From assembly GCA_019115725.1 (NCBI GenBank), contig DXCY01000082.1:1-15808 (forward strand): DNA of 15,808 nucleotides, read 5' to 3'. The position numbers and the translations under genes are program-made. The DNA comes from Candidatus Luteimonas excrementigallinarum (lineage in GTDB: Bacteria > Pseudomonadota > Gammaproteobacteria > Xanthomonadales > Xanthomonadaceae). The notes below the pieces were generated by a model. The model worked only from the letters and a program-made list of their open reading frames with translations, had not been told where the DNA came from and ran no database searches. Of the stretch, positions 1 to 7,260 are shown piece by piece. How positions within the stretch are numbered: position 1 is the stretch's first letter; each line of letters starts with the position of its first letter.

Positions 1-3000
1 GATCGGCCGATCTTCGCCGCGGTGCTGTCGATCATCATCTTCACCGCCGGGCTGATCGCCATTCCGATCCTGCCAATCAGCGAGTACCCGGAGGTGGCGC
101 CGCCTTCGGTGGTGGTGCGTACCGCCTACCCGGGCGCCAACCCGCAGGTGATTGCCGAGACCGTGGCCACACCGCTGGAGGAATCGATCAACGGCGTCGA
201 GGACATGATGTACATGAAGTCGGTCGCCGGCTCGGATGGCGTGCTGCAGATGACCGTCACCTTCAGCCCCGGGGTGGACCCCGATGAAGCGGCGGTGCGG
301 GTGCAGAACCGGGCCAGCCAGGTGCTCAACCGCTTGCCCGAGGACGTACGCCGCCACGGCGTGACCACGCAGAAGCAGTCACCCACGTTCCTGATGGTGG
401 TGCACCTGACGTCGCAGGACGGCGCTTACGACACCCTGTATCTGCGCAACCACGTGCGCCTGCACGTGCTCGACGCGCTATCGCGCATCCAGGGCGTGGG
501 CGACGCGCAGATGTTCGGCAGCGGGGATTACGCCATGCGCGCCTGGCTGGATCCGGAGCAGATCGCCTCCCGCGGAATGACCGCCGGTGACGTGGTGGGC
601 GCGATGCGCGAACAGAACGTGCAGGTCTCGGCCGGCCAGCTTGGCGCGGATCCGATGCCCGACAGCAGCTTCCTGACCCTGATCAACGCCCGCGGCCGGC
701 TGACCACCGTGGAAGAGTTCGGCGACATCGTGATCAAGACCGGCGGCGAGGGCGAGCTGGTGCGGCTGTCCGATGTGGCCCGGCTGGAGCTGGGCGCGGG
801 CGATTACACCCTGCGCTCGCAGCTGGACGGTTCGGACGCGGTGGGTATCGGCATTTACCAGGCGCCCGGCGCCAACGCGCTGCAGATCCGTGACGACGTG
901 ATCGCGACCCTGGACGAGCTGTCCACGCGCTTCCCTCCGGGCGTGAAATACGAGGCGCTGTACGACACCACGATCTTCGTGCGCGAGTCGATCAGCGCCG
1001 TGGTCATCACCCTGCTGGAAGCGGTGCTGCTGGTGGTGCTGGTGGTGATCCTGTTCCTGCAGACCTGGCGCGCGTCGATCATCCCGCTGCTGGCGGTGCC
1101 GGTCTCCATCGTGGGCACCTTCGCGGTACTGCACCTGCTCGGGTTCTCGATCAACACGCTGACCCTGTTCGGGCTGGTGCTGGCGATCGGCATCGTGGTG
1201 GATGACGCAATCGTGGTGGTGGAGAACGTGGAGCGTCACATCGAGCAGGGCGCGCCACCGCTGGAGGCCGCGCACCTGGCGATGAAGGAGGTATCCGGGC
1301 CGATCATCGCGATCACCCTGGTGCTGTGCGCGGTGTTCGTGCCGATGGCGTTCCTGGACGGGGTGACGGGCGAGTTCTACAAGCAGTTCGCCGTGGCCAT
1401 CGCCATCTCGGTGGCGATCTCCGGGCTGAACTCGCTGACCCTGTCGCCGGCGCTGGCCGGGCGCCTGCTGCAGGCGCACGGTGCGCCGAAGGACAGGCTC
1501 ACCCGCGGCATCGATCGCGCGTTCGGCTGGGTGTTCCTGCCGTTCAACAGGTTTTTCAACAACAGCTCCAACCGCTACCAGGGTGCCATCGGACGTATCT
1601 TTGGCCGGCGCGGCCTGGTGTTCCTGGTGTACGCCGGCCTGCTGCTGGCGACCGGCCTCATGTTCAAGATGGTGCCGCCGGGATTCATCCCGGTGCAGGA
1701 CAAGATGTACCTGATGGCCGGCGTGAAGCTGCCCGAAGGTGCGTCGCTCGCGCGCACCGATGCGCTGCTGCGCAAGGTAGGGGATATCGCCATGGAGACC
1801 GGAGATGTATCCCACACCATGGCCCTGGCCGGTCTCAACGCCCTGCAGTTCACCAATACGCCCAACACCGGGGTGGTGTTCCTGCCGCTCAAGCCGCTGG
1901 GAGAGCGCAGCCGCAGCGCGGAGGAGGTGAACGCCGATCTCAACCAGCGCCTGTCGGCCCTGCAGGAAGGGCTGGCTTTCTCGTTCATGCCGCCGCCGAT
2001 CCAGGGGCTGGGAAACGGATCCGGCTACCAGATGTTCATCCAGGATCGCGGGGGGCTGGGTTATGGCGCTCTGCAGGAAGCGGTGGACGGCATGACCGGC
2101 GCCATTGCGCAGACGCCGGGCATGGGCTTCCCGATCTCCAGCTACCAGGCCAACGTGCCCCAGCTCGATGCCGTGGTCGACCGGGCCCGGGCCAAGGCCC
2201 AGGACGTGCCGCTGACCGAATTGTTCGACACCCTGCAGACCTACCTGGGCTCGGCCTACGTCAACGACTTCAACCAGTTCGGCCGCACCTGGCAGGTGAT
2301 CGCCCAGGCCGATGCGCAGTTCCGCAGCAGCGTGGACGACATCTCTCGCCTGCGCACCCGCAACGCGAGCGGGGAGATGGTGCCGATCGGATCGATGGTG
2401 GAGATGCGCGAGACCTTCGGGCCCGATCCGGTGCTGCGCTACAACGGCTACCCGGCCGCCGACCTGGCCGGTGAATCCGACCAGCGGGTGCTGTCCTCCA
2501 CCCAGGCCATGAATGCGGTGAGCGGCTTGGCCGACACGGTGCTGCCGCCCGGCATGCAGATCGAATGGACCGACCTGAGCTACCAGCAGGCCAGCCAGGG
2601 CAACGCCGCGATGATCGTGTTCCCGCTGGCGGTGCTGCTTGCCTTCCTGGTGCTGGCCGCGCTGTACGAGAGCTGGACCCTGCCGCTGGCGGTGATCCTG
2701 ATCGTGCCGATGTGCCTGCTGGCGGCGATGTTCGGTGTGTGGGCGACCGGCGGCGACAACAATGTGTTCGTGCAGGTCGGGCTGGTGGTGCTGATGGGGC
2801 TGGCGTGCAAGAACGCGATCCTGATCGTCGAGTTCGCCCGTGACCTGGAGCGCCAGGGCCGCGGCATCGTCGACGCTGCGCTGGAGGCCTGCCGCCTGCG
2901 CCTGCGCCCGATCATCATGACCTCGATCGCGTTCTGCGCCGGCGTGGTGCCGCTGATGCTGTCGTCGGGCGCCGGCAGCGAGGTGCGCGCCGCGACCGGC

Positions 3001-3144
3001 GTAACCGTGTTCACCGGCATGGTCGGCGTGACCGCCTTCGGCCTGTTCCTGACCCCCGTGTTCTATGTCGCCCTGCGCAAGCTGGCCACGCGTGGCAAGG
3101 CACCGGTTGCCGATCCCGAAGCCCTGGAGGCCGCCCATGCGTAA
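1..3144 (+). CDS. RND multidrug efflux pump, inner-membrane subunit (MexF/OqxB/BpeF type), 5' partial
   Basis: This is the inner-membrane proton/drug antiporter of a tripartite RND pump (HAE-1 family), which exports drugs from periplasm and membrane through an outer-membrane channel. The frame is open from base 1 and begins DRPIFAAVLS. Against AcrB, whose residue 7 is the matching Asp, about six codons are missing. The proton-relay Asp pair of TM4 (VVDDA, codons at 1201-1206) falls at 401/402 here, equivalent to AcrB D407/D408. The TM10 lysine lies in ACKNAIL (codon 2809). The segments EYPEVAPP, FLQTWRASIIPL and GEFYKQFA resemble MexF more than AcrB or MexB. Length (1047 codons plus about six) is normal. 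The stop overlaps the next gene by 8 bp, so translation is probably coupled. The adaptor gene is expected just upstream. Substrates cannot be read from the sequence. The family call is secure; the MexF-clade placement is from recall of the sequence. Confidence 0.95.
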   Translation, partial: DRPIFAAVLSIIIFTAGLIAIPILPISEYPEVAPPSVVVRTAYPGANPQVIAETVATPLEESINGVEDMMYMKSVAGSDGVLQMTVTFSPGVDPDEAAVRVQNRASQVLNRLPEDVRRHGVTTQKQSPTFLMVVHLTSQDGAYDTLYLRNHVRLHVLDALSRIQGVGDAQMFGSGDYAMRAWLDPEQIASRGMTAGDVVGAMREQNVQVSAGQLGADPMPDSSFLTLINARGRLTTVEEFGDIVIKTGGEGELVRLSDVARLELGAGDYTLRSQLDGSDAVGIGIYQAPGANALQIRDDVIATLDELSTRFPPGVKYEALYDTTIFVRESISAVVITLLEAVLLVVLVVILFLQTWRASIIPLLAVPVSIVGTFAVLHLLGFSINTLTLFGLVLAIGIVVDDAIVVVENVERHIEQGAPPLEAAHLAMKEVSGPIIAITLVLCAVFVPMAFLDGVTGEFYKQFAVAIAISVAISGLNSLTLSPALAGRLLQAHGAPKDRLTRGIDRAFGWVFLPFNRFFNNSSNRYQGAIGRIFGRRGLVFLVYAGLLLATGLMFKMVPPGFIPVQDKMYLMAGVKLPEGASLARTDALLRKVGDIAMETGDVSHTMALAGLNALQFTNTPNTGVVFLPLKPLGERSRSAEEVNADLNQRLSALQEGLAFSFMPPPIQGLGNGSGYQMFIQDRGGLGYGALQEAVDGMTGAIAQTPGMGFPISSYQANVPQLDAVVDRARAKAQDVPLTELFDTLQTYLGSAYVNDFNQFGRTWQVIAQADAQFRSSVDDISRLRTRNASGEMVPIGSMVEMRETFGPDPVLRYNGYPAADLAGESDQRVLSSTQAMNAVSGLADTVLPPGMQIEWTDLSYQQASQGNAAMIVFPLAVLLAFLVLAALYESWTLPLAVILIVPMCLLAAMFGVWATGGDNNVFVQVGLVVLMGLACKNAILIVEFARDLERQGRGIVDAALEACRLRLRPIIMTSIAFCAGVVPLMLSSGAGSEVRAATGVTVFTGMVGVTAFGLFLTPVFYVALRKLATRGKAPVADPEALEAAHA

Positions 3145-4621
3145 TCCCATCCATCTGCCGGCCGGCCTGCGCGCGGCGCTGCCCTCGCTGCTGGCGCTGG
3201 CCCTGTCGGCCTGCATGGTCGGGCCGGACCACGTGCGCCCGGACCTGCCGCTGTCCGAGCGCTATGGGCAGGTCTCACCGGCCGAGGGGTCGGCACTGCC
3301 CGCGCCGGATGCGGCGTTCTGGCAGGAGTTCGCCGATCCACAGCTGGATGCCCTGGTGGAGGCCGCGCTGGCGTCCAACCACGACCTGCGCATCGCCCTG
3401 GCCAACTACGCGCGCGCCAATGCGCTGCTGAGCGGTGCCCGTTTCGACCGTCTGCCGACGGTCACCGCCAGCGCCGAAGCCGCGGACGTGCGCCTGTCGG
3501 CCGATGAGGCGCAGGGCATGTCGCGCGCCGGGCGCGATCACGAAAGCTGGCGGGCCGGCGTCTCGGCAAGCTGGGAGCTGGACCTGTTTGGCCGGGTGCG
3601 CCGCGGTGTGGAATCGCGGCGTGCCGATGCCGCCGCCAGCGCCGGGGATCTTGCCGCCATGCAGGTGGTGATCGTGGGGGAGGTGGTGCGTGGTTACATC
3701 GAGCTGCGCGGTGCCCAGGAGCGACTGCGCGTAGCCCGCGCCAACGCCGACAACCAGCGCGAAACGCTGGAGCTTGTGGAGGGGCGCTTCGGGGCCGGAC
3801 GCGGCACTGGCTACGACACTGCGCGCGCCAGCGCGCAGCTCGAATCGACCCTGGCACGGGTGCCGGCGCTGGAGGCGGAAGTGGCTGTCCACCAGCATCG
3901 GCTGGCCCTGCTGTGCGGGCGTAGCCCGGACGCCCTGCTGGCTGATCTTTCGCAGGCGCGGCCGTTGCCAGCCGTGCCGGCGGCGTTGGATCCCGGCTCG
4001 CCTGGCGAACTGTTGCGGCGGCGTCCCGACATCGCTGCCGCCGAGCACCGCCTGCACGCGGCCACCGCGCGCATCGGCGTGGCCACCGCGGACCTGTTCC
4101 CGCGCTTCACCCTGGGCGGGCTGATGGGCAGCCAGGCCATGGACAGCGCGGCGCTGTTCGGTCGCGACAGCGAAACCCGGCTGATCGCGCTGGGCATCGA
4201 CTGGTCGTTCCTGGATATCGGCCGGGTGCGCGCGCGCATTGCGGCAGCCGATGCGGGCGCCGCCGCGGAGCTGGCCCGCTATGAGCAGACCGTCCTGCGG
4301 GCCCTGGAGGATGTGGAAAACGCGCTGGTACTTCACGCACGCAGCCGCCAACAGGACGCGCACCTGCGACGAGCCGCCGAAGACAGTGCACGAGCGGCGC
4401 AGCTGGCGGTGATCCGCTTCGAGGCCGGCGCTGCGGACCTGCTCGACGTGCTCGATTCCGAACGCACCCTGCTGCAGGCGCAGGACGCACTTGCCCAAAC
4501 CCGTACCCGCACCGTCAGCAGCGCCGCCGGGGTCTACCGCGCCCTGGCAGGGGGCTGGCCGCAGCACCCGCCGATCCACGAACGCGTTTCCGTCACCAGC
4601 CACGAAGGAGTCACTGAATGA
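3137..4621 (+). CDS. RND efflux outer-membrane channel lipoprotein (OprN/NodT family)
   Basis: This is the TolC-like outer-membrane factor that completes the tripartite pump. I chose the ATG at 3137 because GGAGG at 3126-3130 lies 6 nt upstream and because it yields a 494-residue protein starting with a lipoprotein signal. A basic N-terminus and hydrophobic stretch end in LSAC, with Cys26 as the lipidation site. After it comes MVGPDHVRP, a hallmark of NodT-type efflux channels. Two OEP repeats follow, with long helical segments rich in Ala, Arg and Glu. RRRPDIAAAEHRL begins the second repeat, and DLLDVLDSERTLLQAQD lies near the C-terminus. Length is typical. The start lies inside the pump gene and the stop overlaps the following gene (ATGA), so the three genes form one translationally coupled unit. 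An in-frame extension back to 3065 exists but would bury the signal peptide. Confidence 0.93.
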   Translation: MRNPIHLPAGLRAALPSLLALALSACMVGPDHVRPDLPLSERYGQVSPAEGSALPAPDAAFWQEFADPQLDALVEAALASNHDLRIALANYARANALLSGARFDRLPTVTASAEAADVRLSADEAQGMSRAGRDHESWRAGVSASWELDLFGRVRRGVESRRADAAASAGDLAAMQVVIVGEVVRGYIELRGAQERLRVARANADNQRETLELVEGRFGAGRGTGYDTARASAQLESTLARVPALEAEVAVHQHRLALLCGRSPDALLADLSQARPLPAVPAALDPGSPGELLRRRPDIAAAEHRLHAATARIGVATADLFPRFTLGGLMGSQAMDSAALFGRDSETRLIALGIDWSFLDIGRVRARIAAADAGAAAELARYEQTVLRALEDVENALVLHARSRQQDAHLRRAAEDSARAAQLAVIRFEAGAADLLDVLDSERTLLQAQDALAQTRTRTVSSAAGVYRALAGGWPQHPPIHERVSVTSHEGVTE

Positions 4622-5289
4622 ATACCATCGGCATCATCGGCGCCGGGGAAGTCGGCAGCCAGATTGCCCGCAAGGCCATAGCAAAAGGCTATCGGGTCGT
4701 CATTGCCAACTCGCGCGGCCCGGAAACGCTCGGGCCGCTTGTGGATGAGCTTGGACCCGCGGCGCGCGCAGCTACTGCGGCGGAGGCCGCCAAAGCGGGT
4801 GATTTCGTGGTCATCGCCGTGCGGCTCCGGCTGGTCAACGACATGCCCGTGGAACAGCTTGCGGGCAAGATCGTGATCGACACCAATAACTATATGGCTT
4901 GGCGCGACGGCCGGTTCCCGATTGTCGATTCCGGGAGAAAGACCGTCCACGAACTTCGCCAGGAACAGCTTCCTGGTGCGAAGGTCGCGAAGGCATTCAC
5001 CCACATCCAGGCGCCTCGTCTGTTCACTTCAGCCAGGCCCTCCGGTGCCCCGGATCGCCATGCGCTGTCGGTCTCCAGCAATTTTCCCGAAGCGGTGGAG
5101 CTGGTGACGCGCCTTTACGACCAGTTCGGCTACGACACGGTCGATAACAGTCCCCTTAGCGAATCGTGGCGCAGTGCGCCAGGTCAGCCTGCATGGCTGG
5201 CCCATGCACACCAGACGAAGTCCGAACTGTTTACCAACCTCGCGAATGCGGCGCGGGACCAACCTGATGCTGCCGGCAAACCGGCATGA
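4618..5289 (+). CDS. NADP-binding oxidoreductase, F420-dependent NADP reductase-like (COG2085 type)
   Basis: This is a predicted cytosolic NAD(P)H-dependent reductase of 223 residues. The N-terminus IGIIGAGEVGSQIA is a Rossmann dinucleotide site with Gly8-x-Gly10-x-x-Gly13. The segment after strand two, ANSRGPETL, carries the Ser/Arg typical of NADP-preferring members of the F420-oxidoreductase domain (PF03807). Length matches the compact family without a long C-terminal dimerisation domain. The start is fixed by AAGGAG at 4605-4610, 7 nt upstream, and by the ATGA overlap with the channel gene. Xanthomonadaceae are not known for making F420, so a flavin or small carbonyl substrate is more likely; that is inference. 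Co-translation with the pump suggests a role in handling electrophilic or quinone-like compounds, in the way mexS or smeU genes accompany MexEF-OprN and SmeVWX. The substrate is unknown. Confidence 0.85.
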   Translation: MNTIGIIGAGEVGSQIARKAIAKGYRVVIANSRGPETLGPLVDELGPAARAATAAEAAKAGDFVVIAVRLRLVNDMPVEQLAGKIVIDTNNYMAWRDGRFPIVDSGRKTVHELRQEQLPGAKVAKAFTHIQAPRLFTSARPSGAPDRHALSVSSNFPEAVELVTRLYDQFGYDTVDNSPLSESWRSAPGQPAWLAHAHQTKSELFTNLANAARDQPDAAGKPA

Positions 5290-5332
5290 CCCACCTCGGA
5301 CCACTGCCCGTCCAATCAAGAAGGAATTCACC

Positions 5333-6094
5333 ATGCAGAAAGAACTTTCCGGCAAGACCGTACTTATCACCGGCGGCTCCCGCGGCCTTGGCGCCGGGCT
5401 GGCGCAGGCGTTCGCCGAACGCGGCGCGGATGTAGCGATCAGCTACGCGAACTCATCGGCCAAGGCCGAGGCCGTTGTTGACCGCCTGAAGGCGAGCGGC
5501 GTGCGTGCGATCGCCGTCCACAGCGACCAGAGTGACCTTGCGGCCGCCCAGCCGCTCGTAGACCGGGTGATCGCCCAGTTCGGCAAGCTCGACATCGTGG
5601 TCAACAATGCGGGCATCGCCGTGCAAGGCCAGCTGGTCGATGACCCCGACTTCAATGCATCGGACAACGATCGCCAATGGCAGGTCAACGTCATGGGAGT
5701 GGTTGCCACGACGCGCGCAGCCGCGGCGAAATTGACTGACGGTGGCAGGATCATCTTCATCGGCTCGCGGTTCGGTACACACGTTCCGGTGCCAGGGGTC
5801 GCCGACTACGCCGGGACCAAAGCCGCACTTATCGGGTACGCAAAGGGCGCCGCGCGCGATCTGGGCCCGCGCAACATCACGGTGAACGTGGTGCAGCCGG
5901 GAGTGATGCCGACCGACATGTCCGACGCCATGCTCGGTGATCCCGATGCCCGCGCGGCGATCCTTGACCTGCATCCTATCCGGCGCATTGCCACGCTGGA
6001 AGAGGTCGCGGAAACGGTCTGCTTTCTCGCAGGCCCGTCCGGTAGCTACATCACCGGCGAGGTCCTGAGCGTGTCCGGCGGCGCCGCCATCTGA
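5333..6094 (+). CDS. Short-chain dehydrogenase/reductase (classical SDR, FabG-like)
   Basis: This is a cytosolic NADP(H)-dependent oxidoreductase of 253 residues, the standard classical SDR length. Visible motifs are TGGSRGLG (13-20) for cofactor binding, NNAG (91-94), and the catalytic Ser145, Tyr159 and Lys163 in the YxxxK pattern. A C-terminal GEVLSVSGG matches the usual family ending. An Arg in the glycine-rich loop (TGGSRG) favours NADP(H). The ATG at 5333 is preferred over longer in-frame extensions back to 5174 because AAGAAGGAA at 5318-5326 is well placed and the protein then starts just before the first strand. The gene lies 43 bp after the preceding reductase on the same strand, so it is probably in the same operon. 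SDR genes also accompany the MexF-like SmeVWX pump of S. maltophilia (smeU1, smeU2). Substrate unknown. Confidence 0.9.
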   Translation: MQKELSGKTVLITGGSRGLGAGLAQAFAERGADVAISYANSSAKAEAVVDRLKASGVRAIAVHSDQSDLAAAQPLVDRVIAQFGKLDIVVNNAGIAVQGQLVDDPDFNASDNDRQWQVNVMGVVATTRAAAAKLTDGGRIIFIGSRFGTHVPVPGVADYAGTKAALIGYAKGAARDLGPRNITVNVVQPGVMPTDMSDAMLGDPDARAAILDLHPIRRIATLEEVAETVCFLAGPSGSYITGEVLSVSGGAAI

Positions 6095-6109
6095 ACAATC
6101 TTCGCGATC

Positions 6110-6127
6110 CCTCCCATCAGGGGGAGG
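6110..6127 (+). other. Small hairpin between SDR and hydrolase genes
   Basis: CCTCCC (6110-6115) pairs perfectly with GGGAGG (6122-6127) around a 6-nt loop, and two more A-T pairs extend the stem past one mismatch. There is no T-tract after it, so it is a poor intrinsic terminator. It could be an mRNA processing or attenuation structure within the operon. Confidence 0.3.
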
Positions 6128-6172
6128 AATACAGCGTCACCCAGTAGTTACATCACTTCCGAGGACATCGAA

Positions 6173-7122
6173 ATGCTCATTCCTACTCAGAACCACCACG
6201 ATCAAACTCCCGGCGCTGCTTCATCGCCGGCTCCCACGGTCAGTTGGACGGACGATCCAATCCACGTGCACCACCGCACCGTGAACATCGAAGGGGTCAG
6301 TGTCTTTTACCGCGAAGCCGGCCCATCTGACGCGCCGGCCGTGCTGCTGCTGCACGGATTCGGAGCCTCCTCCCACATGTTCCGCGACCTGATACCGAAG
6401 CTTGCCCATCGCTACCGCGTACTTGCGCCCGATCTGCCAGGGTTCGGCCAAACCACCGTCCTGCCTGACAAAGAGTTTGAATACAGCTTTCAGCGGCTGA
6501 CTTCCGTGATTGATGCGTTCACCGCCGTCATGGGTTGAAGCGTTTCGCGATATACGTGTTCGACTTCGGCGCGCCCGTGGGCTGGCGCCTGGCGGTGAAT
6601 CATCCGGAAAAGATCACGGCAATCGTGAGCCAGAACGGCAATGCTTACGAGGAAGGACTCAGTCCTGGCTGGGCGGATATGCGCCGGGCATGGGCTGAAC
6701 CAACTGCTTCGAATCGGGAAGCATTGCGCAAGTTCAACACGCCGGAGATGGTCAAGTGGCAGTACACGGAAGGCGTTAGCGACCCCACGGTGATTCCTCC
6801 GGAAACGTACCAGTTGGCGTCCTCGGCAATCGCACGCATCGGCGAAGAGGCGCAAATGGACCTGATGCTGGATTACCGAACGAACATTGAGCATTACTCA
6901 CAGCTGCACCAGTACTTCCGGCGCTACCAACCGCCCACGCTCGTGATCTGGGGCGACAAGGATCCGTTCTTTACGCCAGCCGGTGCGCAAGCGTTCAAAC
7001 GAGACAACCCCAATGCCGAAGTTAAGCTCCTGGACAGCGGTCACTTCGCCCTGGAAACCCATGGTGCGGAAATTGCTGCGGCGATGCTCAAGTTGCTGGA
7101 CCGCAGCGGAGCGGGCCCGTAG
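6173..7122 (+). pseudogene. Alpha/beta hydrolase (haloalkane dehalogenase/epoxide hydrolase-like), frameshifted
   Basis: Two adjacent frames together encode one alpha/beta hydrolase of about 316 residues. The first part (6173-6538) holds the oxyanion-hole motif LLLHGFGASS and APDLPGFG, then stops just after FTAVMG. The second (from 6535, shifted by -1) continues without loss as LKRFAIYVFDFGAPVG, where Asp (codon 6562-6564) is the predicted nucleophile. WGDKDPFF and DSGHFALETH supply the acid and base. Joining the frames needs one extra base between 6532 and 6536, for example a fourth G in the GGG run. All catalytic parts survive, and the second half keeps a clean frame for 195 codons, so the break is either very recent or a sequencing error. 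No canonical slippery heptamer is present, so programmed frameshifting is unlikely. The start has GAGGA at 6161-6165, 7 nt upstream. The Asp nucleophile suggests dehalogenase or epoxide hydrolase chemistry rather than esterase; the substrate is unknown. Confidence 0.85.
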
Positions 7123-7219
7123 GCGACGACGCGATATACCGGGATACGCCCGGCTGCGGAACGGAAGCGACGACCACACGCGGCCGATCTACCGTCTCAG
7201 GCGATGCTACCGGCTCGAC

Positions 7220-7225
7220 TATCAT
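7220..7225 (+). promoter_or_regulatory. Possible -10 element for hsdM
   Basis: TATCAT matches the sigma-70 -10 consensus at five of six positions and lies 35 nt before the hsdM start. No convincing -35 box is seen about 17 bp upstream. The rest of the gap (7123-7260) holds only a short CCGGG/CCCGG hairpin at 7139-7153 without a T-tract. This gap is the boundary between the efflux block and the restriction locus. Confidence 0.25.
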
Positions 7226-7260
7226 GCGAGATCTTTTCAGGTCCGGGGAACCTAAGTCGC

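Noticed and set aside
478..3216. A 912-codon open frame on the reverse strand of the pump gene
   Set aside because: Its product is dominated by His, Gln, Arg and Gly with no recognisable domain, as expected for the antisense shadow of a GC-rich gene. The forward strand encodes a complete RND transporter.
6530..6540. Programmed -1 ribosomal frameshift in the hydrolase gene
   Set aside because: The junction does not fit an X-XXY-YYZ slippery heptamer, and I noticed no strong downstream hairpin.
7139..7153. Intrinsic terminator after the hydrolase gene
   Set aside because: The CCGGG/CCCGG stem is only 5 bp and has no T-tract.
7204..7260. Upstream in-frame ATG for hsdM at 7204
   Set aside because: The extra 19 residues do not look like HsdM and would overlap the -10-like element; family similarity starts at 7261.
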